Source: an uncultured Alphaproteobacteria bacterium (GTDB lineage Bacteria > Pseudomonadota > Alphaproteobacteria > Rhizobiales > Hyphomicrobiaceae). From it: DNA of 6,767 nt. Positions 1 through 5,647 of the stretch are shown here, piece by piece. The stretch spans positions 1 to 6,767 of the forward strand of contig CALFEM010000288.1 of the NCBI GenBank assembly GCA_937950105.1, given 5' to 3'. The notes beneath the pieces were generated by a model. It saw only the letters and a program-made list of their open reading frames with translations. It was not told the origin of the DNA and did not search any database. A program made the translations under genes and the position numbers. Positions within the stretch are counted from its first letter, which is position 1; each line of letters starts with the position of its first letter.

Positions 1-47
1 ACGAGATGCCTAAGTGACTGGAGTTCAGACGTGTGCTCTTCCGATCT
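1..47. other. Illumina TruSeq index (P7) adapter, artefact
   Basis: The first seven bases match the end of the P7 flow-cell sequence. GCCTAA follows at 8-13, the reverse complement of TTAGGC, which I recall as TruSeq index 3. The common read-2 adapter then runs to CTTCCGATCT at 38-47. This is library sequence, not genome. The open reading frame containing btaA can be read back to a GTG at 33 inside it, which is an artefact. Confidence 0.98.
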
Positions 48-48
48 C

Positions 49-168
49 AACATTCTCCTTGCCAGCGCCGCCACCCGTGCCGTGACCGCGGCCCCGCTGC
101 CGACAGCTTCTCTCCCGCGATCAGGCCGCGGCCCCGCGCCGCTCGACTTCGAAGGACGCTTGCCATGA
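49..168 (+). CDS. Possible 3' tail of an unidentified gene upstream of btaA (partial)
   Basis: Reading from base 49, the frame stays open for 39 codons and stops at TGA 166-168. It ends in the residues PLDFEGRLP. The stop overlaps the proposed btaA start as ATGA (165-168), a common arrangement for translationally coupled genes in one operon. The 5' part is lost to the adapter. Codon third positions are mostly G or C, in keeping with the neighbours. I recognise no family from this short Ala/Pro/Arg-rich stretch, and 39 open codons in GC-rich DNA could be chance. The call rests on the overlap alone. The alternative is plain non-coding leader of btaA. Confidence 0.35.
   Translation, partial: NILLASAATRAVTAAPLPTASLPRSGRGPAPLDFEGRLP
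86..137. repeat. 12-bp direct repeat, copies 40 bp apart
   Basis: CCGCGGCCCCGC occurs at 86-97 and again at 126-137, starting exactly 40 bp apart, just before btaA. The unit is low-complexity G+C, so chance is a real possibility. No known regulator site is recognised. Confidence 0.4.
151..156 (+). promoter_or_regulatory. Ribosome binding site for btaA
   Basis: GAAGGA lies 8 nt before ATG 165. It supports that ATG as the btaA start over the GTG at 33, which is inside adapter sequence, and over the ATG at 171. Confidence 0.65.
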
Positions 169-1415
169 CCATGATCGAAAGCACCACCGCGTTCGACACA
201 ACCCGTCGGCGCAGCCGCGCTCTCGTGAGTGCGGCCGTTCACCGCCATTCGCCATGGACCAGAGCTGGCCTCAGCGAGCGTGCCTTCAGCCTCGCCTTCG
301 CGGATCTCGTGTACGCCCAAATTTGGGAAGACCCGATCGTCGACATGGAGGCTCTCGCACTCGAGCCGGGGCACCGGATGGTCACGATCGCCTCGGGCGG
401 TTGCAACTGGCTCTCCTACCTGACAGCGGCGCCATTGCATCTCACCGCCGTCGATCTCAATACTGCGCACGTCGCGCTCAACCGGCTGAAGCTCGCCTCG
501 GTGCGCAACCTCGGCTACGACGATGTGTACAGCATGTTCGGTCACGCCGGACGGGACGAGAACGTCACACTGTACGACGACCGTCTGGCCCGGCACCTCG
601 ACTCCGACACTCGCGCCTACTGGAATGCCCGCGACTGGCGCGGCCGGCGCCGGATCACCGCCTTCGCGCGCGGCTTTTACCAGCATGGCCTGCTCGGCCG
701 CTTCATCGCCACCGGCCACCTCCTTGCCCGCCTGCTCGGCGGCAATCCGCGAGCCATGCTGGCGGCACGCTCGATCGACGAGCAGCGCTTCATCTTCGAT
801 CGCGAGTTGCGGCCGCTGCTGCGCAAGCCTCTGGTGCGCAAGTTGCTCGATCAGCGCTCGGCCCTCTTCGGTCTCGGCATACCGCCAGCCCAGTACGATG
901 CACTGTGCGAAGGCCGCGCGATGCACGAAGTTATCGAGGAACGACTGGAACGGCTCGCCTGCGAGTTCGATCTCGCCGACAACTACTTCGCCTGGCAGGC
1001 ATTCAATCGCGGATACGCGACGAGCGGCGAGGGCCCGCTGCCGCCCTATCTCCAGCAATCAAACTTCGCGCAGCTCGCAGCACATGCGCAGAACGTCGCC
1101 ATCCTCAACATATCGTTCACTGACTACCTCGCGGGCGAGCCCGCGTCGAGCATCGACCGCTTCTCTCTGCTCGACGCTCAGGATTGGATGACCGACGCCG
1201 ATCTCAACGCGCTGTGGCGTCAGATTACGCGTACAGCCCGCCCCGGCGCTCGCGTGATTTTCCGCACGGCTGGAACAGAGACCATCTTGCCGGGCAGACT
1301 CGAGGAGGACGTTCTCAGGGCGTGGGAATACCGGCGCGAGGAGTCGGCGACGCTTTCAAACCGGGATCGCTCGGCGATCTACGGCGGCTTCCATCTGTAC
1401 GTACGGTGCGAGTGA
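165..1415 (+). CDS. btaA: BtaA, SAM:diacylglycerol 3-amino-3-carboxypropyltransferase
   Basis: BtaA moves the 3-amino-3-carboxypropyl group of S-adenosylmethionine onto diacylglycerol to give diacylglyceryl-homoserine, the first step to the betaine lipid DGTS. It acts at the cytoplasmic membrane face. From ATG 165 the protein is 416 residues, about the size I recall for this DUF3419 family. Visible family features are YAQIWEDP near residues 50-57, a SAM-binding-like segment TIASGGCNWLSYL at 74-86, AVDLN at 95-99, FSLLDAQDWM at 333-342 and the C-terminal GGFHLYV. The start is chosen from the GAAGGA site and the ATGA overlap; upstream in-frame codons look non-conserved and run into adapter. btaB follows after one base. 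In other alphaproteobacteria this pair is induced by phosphate limitation, but I see no Pho box here. The family call is strong; activity is inferred from homology. Confidence 0.93.
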   Translation: MTMIESTTAFDTTRRRSRALVSAAVHRHSPWTRAGLSERAFSLAFADLVYAQIWEDPIVDMEALALEPGHRMVTIASGGCNWLSYLTAAPLHLTAVDLNTAHVALNRLKLASVRNLGYDDVYSMFGHAGRDENVTLYDDRLARHLDSDTRAYWNARDWRGRRRITAFARGFYQHGLLGRFIATGHLLARLLGGNPRAMLAARSIDEQRFIFDRELRPLLRKPLVRKLLDQRSALFGLGIPPAQYDALCEGRAMHEVIEERLERLACEFDLADNYFAWQAFNRGYATSGEGPLPPYLQQSNFAQLAAHAQNVAILNISFTDYLAGEPASSIDRFSLLDAQDWMTDADLNALWRQITRTARPGARVIFRTAGTETILPGRLEEDVLRAWEYRREESATLSNRDRSAIYGGFHLYVRCE

Positions 1416-1416
1416 C

Positions 1417-2079
1417 ATGACGGCGGAAAGCGTGGCCTCCGATGCCGAGCGCATGGATCGACACTATCGGTTCCAGCGCCTCGTCTACGATCTTACGCGC
1501 GAACACTATCTCCTCGGGCGCAAGCATCTGATCGGCGAGTTGCGGCCCGATCCCGGCGACAGCGTGCTGGAAATCGGTTGTGGCACGGCGTGGAACCTGG
1601 TGCAGATCGCGCGCCACTATCCACACTCCCGGTTGTATGGCGTTGATATTTCGAACGCGATGCTCGATACGGCGCGCCGATCGCTGGCGCGAAACAAGCT
1701 GGAAGAGCGCATCACTCTGCGGCAGGGCGACGCGGCGGCCTTCAATCCCGGCGAGTTGTTCGGCCGAACGCAATTCGATCGCGTTTTCATTTCGTATGCC
1801 TTGTCGATGATCCCTTGCTGGAGCGACGTGCTCGAACACGCTGCGACGTTGATTGCCGCTGGAGGCTCGCTGCATGTCGTCGACTTCGGCACCAGCGAAA
1901 GTTTGCCAGCGCCGTTGCGGACGGCGCTTTTCGCGTTTCTGTCGCGCTTCAGCGTGACGCCGCGCCCCGATCTGGAGGCGCGCTGTCGCGAGCTGGCCGC
2001 GGCACATCAACTCCAATTCCGCCATGCCACGCTCTATCGCGGATACAGCCATTATGCGGTGCTGCAGCGGACTGGTTGA
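1417..2079 (+). CDS. btaB: BtaB, diacylglyceryl-homoserine N-methyltransferase
   Basis: BtaB is a class I SAM-dependent methyltransferase that adds three methyl groups to diacylglyceryl-homoserine, producing DGTS. The 220-residue protein has the expected order: motif I VLEIGCGTAWN at 50-60, the post-I acidic segment LYGVDIS at 73-79, motif II FDRVFISYALSMIP at 120-133, and a motif III-like strand LIAAGGSLHVVDFG at 145-158. It begins at ATG 1417, one base after the btaA stop, without a clear Shine-Dalgarno site of its own, which suggests translational coupling. Taken alone the fold could methylate many substrates; the assignment depends on its position directly behind btaA. It converges with the glycosyltransferase gene, with only 29 bp between the two stops. 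Confidence 0.9.
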   Translation: MTAESVASDAERMDRHYRFQRLVYDLTREHYLLGRKHLIGELRPDPGDSVLEIGCGTAWNLVQIARHYPHSRLYGVDISNAMLDTARRSLARNKLEERITLRQGDAAAFNPGELFGRTQFDRVFISYALSMIPCWSDVLEHAATLIAAGGSLHVVDFGTSESLPAPLRTALFAFLSRFSVTPRPDLEARCRELAAAHQLQFRHATLYRGYSHYAVLQRTG

Positions 2080-2108
2080 TACGCCCGGCGCATCAGGCGG
2101 CGCACACC

Positions 2109-2948
2109 TCACGGCTCCGGCGGCGGCGCGTTGGGGCCGACCTTGCCCTGCTTGCCTTCGAGCATCCGCAGGATGCGCACGAAGCGGAAGAACGCGATGA
2201 TCATGGCGTACTCGAAGCCCTTGAAGCCGCCGAGCACGTGGAAGCGTGCGAAGTAATAGCGCAGGAACGCCAGCGGGAACTCGACCACGGCGCGGATCGC
2301 GAGCAGCAGGCGCGACTTGCGCTTGGCATTGGCCGCGTTGTAGGCGGCGCGAGCGTTGCTCTTGGCGATCAGATCGTCGAGCGAGCGCACCGTGAAGTGA
2401 TAAAGCGCGCCGGCGAGCTTGCGTGTCGGCTGTCCGCGCACCTCGACACTGTCGAACAGGGTCGAGTTGGCGAAGCGGACGCGGCGGCGATCGTAGAGGC
2501 GGTAGACGAAGTGATCGCGCGCCAGCGGCCGCGGCTTCGTATCACCCGGGTAGACGATGCTCGCCCACATGCCGAACGCCGCTTCCTGCGGCGCCCCGTC
2601 CGCGAACAGCGCGCGCATCTCGGCGGCGAGCGCTTCGCTCACCTGCTCGTCGGCATCGACGTTGAGCAGCCAGTCGTTGCGGCACTGCTCCTCGGCGAAG
2701 CGCTTCTGCTGTCCGAAGCCGGGCCAAGCGTTGTGGATGACGCGCGCGCCGTGTGAGATGGCGACGCTGACCGTCGCATCGGTACTGCCGGAGTCGACGA
2801 CGACGATCTCGTCGACGAGGTCCTTCACGGCGGCGAGGGTCCGGCCGATACGGTCCGCCTCGTTGCAGGCGATGACGAAGCACGACACCGGCAGCCGGGC
2901 GGGCGCGCCGGCGCGTGCGGTTGCCAGATCCGGCATCGTCGTCGTCAT
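2109..2948 (-). CDS. Family 2 glycosyltransferase, LPS-core (WaaE/KdtX-like) type
   Basis: This is a GT-A fold inverting glycosyltransferase of 279 residues, probably acting at the inner face of the cytoplasmic membrane. The N-terminal domain shows SCFVIACNEADRI at 22-34, VDSGSTD at 51-57 and the metal/nucleotide-sugar DxD motif as D98-A-D100. WPGFGQQKRFAEEQC at 75-89 and the ALYHFTVRSLDDLI segment at 181-194 are typical of the WaaE/KdtX-like branch that adds a sugar to the lipopolysaccharide core. An aromatic, hydrophobic stretch at about 222-262 probably attaches it to the membrane. The start is ATG 2948; another ATG lies four codons in at 2936, and neither has a good ribosome binding site. 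Sugar and acceptor cannot be read from sequence. With btaAB next door, a glycolipid acceptor is possible but unsupported. Confidence 0.85.
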   Translation of the reverse strand: MTTTMPDLATARAGAPARLPVSCFVIACNEADRIGRTLAAVKDLVDEIVVVDSGSTDATVSVAISHGARVIHNAWPGFGQQKRFAEEQCRNDWLLNVDADEQVSEALAAEMRALFADGAPQEAAFGMWASIVYPGDTKPRPLARDHFVYRLYDRRRVRFANSTLFDSVEVRGQPTRKLAGALYHFTVRSLDDLIAKSNARAAYNAANAKRKSRLLLAIRAVVEFPLAFLRYYFARFHVLGGFKGFEYAMIIAFFRFVRILRMLEGKQGKVGPNAPPPEP

Positions 2949-2952
2949 GCGA

Positions 2953-2964
2953 GAAAGCGCTTTC
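2953..2964. promoter_or_regulatory. 12-bp perfect palindrome before the glycosyltransferase start
   Basis: GAAAGCGCTTTC is a perfect inverted repeat ending 4 nt before the ATG at 2948. The sequence resembles LacI/GalR-family operators in general form. A repressor bound here would block transcription or the start region, but a single short palindrome is weak evidence. Confidence 0.35.
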
Positions 2965-3017
2965 GGCTAATGGCCCCCGCCGATCGTGTCAGCACGTCCC
3001 GGAGCGGCGCGCAAGAT

Positions 3018-3046
3018 GCCGATCCGCCTCAGTCGCGGCCCTCGGC
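3018..3046 (-). terminator. Hairpin directly after the cyclophilin-like operon
   Basis: Immediately after the TGA at 3047-3049, the minus-strand RNA can pair an outer 5-bp stem (GCCGA with TCGGC) and an inner 4-bp stem (CCGC with GCGG), separated by a GGG/A internal loop and closed by a 7-nt loop. No U-run follows, so it may be a processing or stabilising hairpin rather than a true intrinsic terminator. Confidence 0.3.
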
Positions 3047-3424
3047 TCAACTGTCGGCTTCGAGCACCGCGACCAGTTCGCCCGCGTGGACGCTCTTCAG
3101 TGCGCGGACATCGTCGAGCGCGCGCGCCCACACGTTGCACGGGCTGGCGAGCCTTATCTCTCCGTTCCGCGAGATCGGCGTCGGCCCGAAGCCGATGGCG
3201 ATGGCCTCGCCGTCGGGCCAGAAGGCGATGTCGCCGGCCTCCACCACGTCACGCGCATTCGCCTCGCGCTCGACGCCGACCGAAGCCGAGAAATAAACCT
3301 CCTGCCCCCAGGTTTGCGCCGTTGCATAGATCGGCAATGCCCGCCACACGCGTTCGGCGGTGGGCGTCTCGAGCAGACGCGCGCGGATCGCGACGTCCCC
3401 GGCGCGGATCAGGATCTCTCGCAT
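3047..3424 (-). CDS. Cyclophilin-like fold protein, second of a tandem pair
   Basis: The 125-residue product belongs to the small single-domain cyclophilin-like proteins (TM1367/DUF369 type). Supporting features are the ARLLETPTAERVWRALP opening at 15-31, TWGQEVYF at 38-45, AGDIAFWP at 63-70, the GPTPISRNGEIR segment at 80-91, and SPCNVWARAL at 94-103. Such proteins share the cyclophilin barrel but are generally not shown to be prolyl isomerases, so no reaction is assigned. No signal peptide or membrane segment is visible, which suggests a cytosolic protein. GGGGAG lies 4 nt before the ATG. The gene lies 21 bp behind its paralogue and is presumably co-transcribed with it. The glycosyltransferase starts 98 bp further on and may or may not belong to the same transcript. 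Confidence 0.8.
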   Translation of the reverse strand: MREILIRAGDVAIRARLLETPTAERVWRALPIYATAQTWGQEVYFSASVGVEREANARDVVEAGDIAFWPDGEAIAIGFGPTPISRNGEIRLASPCNVWARALDDVRALKSVHAGELVAVLEADS

Positions 3425-3445
3425 GGCACTCCCCGGCCCCGGCTC

Positions 3446-3814
3446 TTATGGGTCGAGCCGTTCGAGCACCACTCTTTCACCTGGACCGAGCCGCCGCAAG
3501 GTCCCGGCATCGCCGATCAGCCGTGCGACGATATTGACCGGCTCCGGCATGCGCACCTCGCCCGCACGCGAGATCGGCGTCGCGCCGTAGACGAGGATCA
3601 GGCGCCGCTGGCTCGGCCAGAAGCAGATGTCGCCGGGTGTAGCGCCGAGGCGTGCGCCACGCTCCCGGCCCGAAGCGACGGGGACCTCGAAATGCAGCGT
3701 TTCGCCCCACGGTTCGCACGCACCGTTCAATGGTAACGCCGCCCACAGGCGATCCGCCGTCACGGTGGCGTGCAGTTCGGCGACGAGCTTGAACCCACGG
3801 CCGCGCACGGACAT
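3446..3814 (-). CDS. Cyclophilin-like fold protein, first of a tandem pair
   Basis: This 122-residue protein aligns without a gap to residues 4-125 of its downstream neighbour, with 44 identities by hand count (about 36%). Shared blocks are WG with a following Phe at 36-42, GDICFWP at 61-67, GATPISRAGEVR at 77-88, PVNIVAR at 92-98 and the terminal GERVVLE. Function is unknown. The start is uncertain: ATG 3814 is chosen because similarity to the paralogue begins there, although no good ribosome binding site precedes it. The frame remains open upstream to 4039 with an alternative ATG at 3910, which would add 32 Arg-rich residues not matched in the paralogue. Divergence between the copies suggests an old duplication, perhaps forming a heteromer or recognising different ligands. 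Confidence 0.75.
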   Translation of the reverse strand: MSVRGRGFKLVAELHATVTADRLWAALPLNGACEPWGETLHFEVPVASGRERGARLGATPGDICFWPSQRRLILVYGATPISRAGEVRMPEPVNIVARLIGDAGTLRRLGPGERVVLERLDP

Positions 3815-3900
3815 GCGCCGCTGCCGCGCCGTCCCGTCCTGGACCGATCGCGGACCTTCAGTCTTGCGGAGGGAGCGGTGATTGCGCGCGCGCAGGATGT

Positions 3901-3919
3901 CTGTCGGCATGGTCGACAG
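3901..3919. promoter_or_regulatory. 6-bp inverted repeat upstream of the cyclophilin-like pair
   Basis: CTGTCG at 3901-3906 and CGACAG at 3914-3919 form a perfect inverted repeat with a 7-bp spacer. It lies about 90 bp before the proposed start of the first cyclophilin-like gene, where an operator could sit. It also spans the alternative ATG at 3910. No regulator is identified, and chance occurrence is possible. Confidence 0.3.
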
Positions 3920-3933
3920 TTTCACCAACGCAA

Positions 3934-3956
3934 ACGGGCACCACAAGGGCGCCCGT
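3934..3956 (-). terminator. Probable terminator of the ACP/ketosynthase transcript
   Basis: The minus-strand RNA forms a 9-bp GC-rich stem, ACGGGCGCC with GGTGCCCGT, around a CTTGT loop, 48 nt beyond the ketosynthase stop. One pair is G.U on this strand but A/C on the other, so the structure favours minus-strand RNA. The T-run after it is short (TT, then GCGTT), so termination may be inefficient. Confidence 0.55.
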
Positions 3957-4004
3957 CGCGAAATCACAACTGGCGGCGGAACCGCGCGGCCGTGTCGTCC
4001 CTTA

Positions 4005-5237
4005 TCAGGCCGGCGGCTGGCCGAACACCAGCACCGCATTTAGGCCGCCGAACGCGAACGAGTTCGACATCGTATAGCGCACCTTCTTCTCGCGGCCGAC
4101 GTTCGGCACGTAGTCGAGGTCGCACTTCGGGTCCGGGTCGGTGAGGTTGATGGTCGGCGGAACGAAGCCCTCCTCCATCGCCTTGATGCAGGCGATCGCC
4201 TCGATGCCGCCACCGGCGCCGAGCAGATGGCCGGTCATCGACTTGGTCGACGAGATGGCGAGCTTCGACGCATGGTCCCCGAACACCGCCTTGATGGCGT
4301 TCGTCTCGTTGACGTCGTTGAGCGCCGTCGCGGTGCCGTGCGCGTTGAGATAGTCGATCTCGGACGGATCGAGCCCGGCATCGTCGAGCGCCAGCTGCAT
4401 GGCCGAGCGCGGACCGTCGATGTCCGGGTTCACCATGTCCTTGCTGTCGGACGAGAGGCCGCAGCCGAGCAGCTCGGCCAGGATCGGCGCGCCGCGACGG
4501 CGCGCATGCTCGTATTCCTCGAGGATCAGGATGCCGGCGCCCTCGGCGAGCACGGTGCCGTTGCGCTTCTTGTTGAAGGGGAAGCAGCCATCGGGCGAGA
4601 GCACGCGCATGGCCTGCCAGACGCGCATCGAGCCGTACGTCAGCACGGCTTCCGAGGCGCCGGCGACGCCGACATCGACGACACCGTTGCGGATGTAGTC
4701 GTAGGCGAGCGAGATGGCGTGCGTGGCCGTCGAGCAGGCCGAGCAGGTGGCGAACGTCGGTCCCTTGATGCCATACTCGATGCCGACGTGCGCGGACGCC
4801 GACGACACGATGATGCGCAGCAGCGTCAGCGGGTGCGTCGCCTTCTTGTTCTCGATGAACAGAGAGCGATAGGCGTTCTCGACCGTCGAGTAGCCGCCGG
4901 CACCGGAGCCGACGATGCAGCAGGCGCGGTAGGGGTTACCGTAAGGCTTTGCCAGGCCGGACTGGGTCCAGGCCTCGTCCGCGGCGCGCCCGGCGAACCA
5001 CGAGTAGCGCTCGCCGTACTGGACCTGCTTGCTCTTGACGTGCGTGGCCGGATCGAAACCTTTGATCTCGCCTGCGATCGGGATGTAGAGATCCTCGATC
5101 GGGAAGTTCTCGATGCGGCCGACGCCGCATTTGCCGGCCTTGAGCGATGCCCAATACTCGTTGACATCCAGACCGATGGGCGTCACCGCGCCCATGCCGG
5201 TAACGACGACGCGGCGTGAGCCGTCCGCTCTTTTCAT
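4005..5237 (-). CDS. Beta-ketoacyl-ACP synthase, KAS II (FabF/NodE-like)
   Basis: The enzyme condenses an acyl thioester with malonyl-ACP to lengthen a fatty or polyketide-like chain. From ATG 5237 the protein is 410 residues, the normal length for a thiolase-fold KAS II. It opens with RRVVVTGMGAVTPIG. The active-site Cys is C168 in TCSACSTATHAI. The two catalytic histidines are H300 in NAHGTATALND and H337 in STKSMTGH, with Lys332 in the latter motif. NSFAFGGLN closes the C-terminal half. All key residues are present, so it should be active. A GTG at 5249 is an alternative start; neither has a strong ribosome binding site. It lies 123 bp behind a divergent ACP gene, which suggests a partner ACP rather than housekeeping FabF, as with NodF-NodE. 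The chain product is unknown. Confidence 0.9.
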   Translation of the reverse strand: MKRADGSRRVVVTGMGAVTPIGLDVNEYWASLKAGKCGVGRIENFPIEDLYIPIAGEIKGFDPATHVKSKQVQYGERYSWFAGRAADEAWTQSGLAKPYGNPYRACCIVGSGAGGYSTVENAYRSLFIENKKATHPLTLLRIIVSSASAHVGIEYGIKGPTFATCSACSTATHAISLAYDYIRNGVVDVGVAGASEAVLTYGSMRVWQAMRVLSPDGCFPFNKKRNGTVLAEGAGILILEEYEHARRRGAPILAELLGCGLSSDSKDMVNPDIDGPRSAMQLALDDAGLDPSEIDYLNAHGTATALNDVNETNAIKAVFGDHASKLAISSTKSMTGHLLGAGGGIEAIACIKAMEEGFVPPTINLTDPDPKCDLDYVPNVGREKKVRYTMSNSFAFGGLNAVLVFGQPPA

Positions 5238-5263
5238 CGCTGTGCACACTCTACGCTAAGAAC

Positions 5264-5289
5264 AAAAGGCCGCCGCAGCTCGCGCGGCG
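5264..5289 (-). terminator. Hairpin plus T-run between ACP and ketosynthase genes
   Basis: On the minus strand CGCCGC, a 7-nt GCGAGCT loop and GCGGCG form a 6-bp GC stem (5271-5289). GCC and TTTT (5267-5264) follow. This looks like a weak intrinsic terminator or attenuator ending about 26 nt before the ketosynthase ATG. It could lower ketosynthase expression relative to the ACP. Confidence 0.45.
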
Positions 5290-5336
5290 ACGGCCGGAAC
5301 ACCGCGCCGACAAAAGCGCGGACGAAGAAAGGGCGT

Positions 5337-5354
5337 GAGCGCCGCGAGGCGCTC
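5337..5354 (-). other. 7-bp hairpin just after the ACP stop
   Basis: GAGCGCC at 5337-5343 and GGCGCTC at 5348-5354 are a perfect inverted repeat around four bases, beginning 6 nt beyond the ACP stop codon. No T-run follows directly on the minus strand. It may protect the ACP message 3' end or act together with the hairpin at 5271-5289. Confidence 0.5.
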
Positions 5355-5360
5355 CGGAGT

Positions 5361-5636
5361 TCAGGCCTTGGCGGCGCCAGCACCAGCCGGGCCCGCAGCG
5401 ATCAGGCTCTTCACGCGATCGACGACCGAGCCGACGGTCTTGAAGTCTTCGACTTCTTCGTTCGCGTTGTAGGGGATCTCGATCTGGAAGCTGTCCTCGA
5501 TGTCGAAGACAATCATCGCGAGGTCGAGCGACTCGATCTTCAAGTCCGTGAGCGGAGTAGAGAGTTCGATATTGTCCCTCGGCTCCTTCATGTGCTTCTT
5601 GAGGATCTCGATGATCTTCGTGGCGACTTCGTCCAT
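5361..5636 (-). CDS. Acyl carrier protein with ESL phosphopantetheine motif
   Basis: The 91-residue protein carries acyl chains on a 4'-phosphopantetheine arm for a synthase, most likely the ketosynthase downstream. The ACP four-helix pattern is recognisable: helix I around MDEVATKIIEILKKHM, then LKIESLDLAMIVFDIEDSF at 32-50, with Ser36 as the predicted attachment site, and the closing helix TVGSVVDRVKSLI at 67-79. The usual DSL is ESL here. An Ala/Gly-rich tail, AAGPAGAGAAKA, ends the protein. ATG 5636 is chosen because GGGAG lies 6 nt upstream; an in-frame ATG at 5687 lacks such support and would add 17 Arg-rich residues. It is not AcpXL by motif or length, and resembles the specialised NodF-like group more than housekeeping AcpP, although I cannot name its pathway. 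Confidence 0.88.
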   Translation of the reverse strand: MDEVATKIIEILKKHMKEPRDNIELSTPLTDLKIESLDLAMIVFDIEDSFQIEIPYNANEEVEDFKTVGSVVDRVKSLIAAGPAGAGAAKA

Positions 5637-5642
5637 CTCGCT

Positions 5643-5647
5643 CTCCC
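5643..5647 (-). promoter_or_regulatory. Ribosome binding site for the ACP gene
   Basis: GGGAG on the minus strand lies 6 nt before ATG 5636 and decides this start over the upstream in-frame ATG at 5687. Confidence 0.65.

Noticed and set aside
48..164. Pho box upstream of btaA
   Set aside because: I looked for CTGTCAT-type direct repeats because DGTS genes are often phosphate-controlled; only a poor CTGCCGA-like match is present.
254..1123. Long plus-strand open frame inside btaA
   Set aside because: It is an alternate frame of a clear btaA, rich in Arg/Ala/Pro with no recognisable motif, as expected of GC-rich coding DNA.
2080..2108. Shared terminator between btaB and the glycosyltransferase
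   Set aside because: The 29-bp gap gives only a 4-bp stem and no T-run, too weak to annotate.
1315..2112. 265-codon minus-strand frame opposite btaB
   Set aside because: Antisense shadow: btaB has all its methyltransferase motifs in the plus frame and this frame has none.
1815..2756. 313-codon plus-strand frame spanning btaB and the glycosyltransferase
   Set aside because: It crosses two well-supported genes and shows no family motif; the glycosyltransferase motifs are on the minus strand.
2915..3736. 273-codon plus-strand frame opposite the cyclophilin-like genes
   Set aside because: The minus-strand products align to each other without gaps, so they are the real genes; this frame is their complement.
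4227..5219. 330-codon plus-strand frame opposite the ketosynthase
   Set aside because: Antisense shadow of a gene whose catalytic Cys, Lys and both His are intact.
4005..5636. Naming the pair nodE/nodF or the ACP acpXL
   Set aside because: The gene order resembles NodF-NodE, but nothing else symbiotic is present. AcpXL has a DSL motif and a different C-terminal half, so specific names would overstate the evidence.
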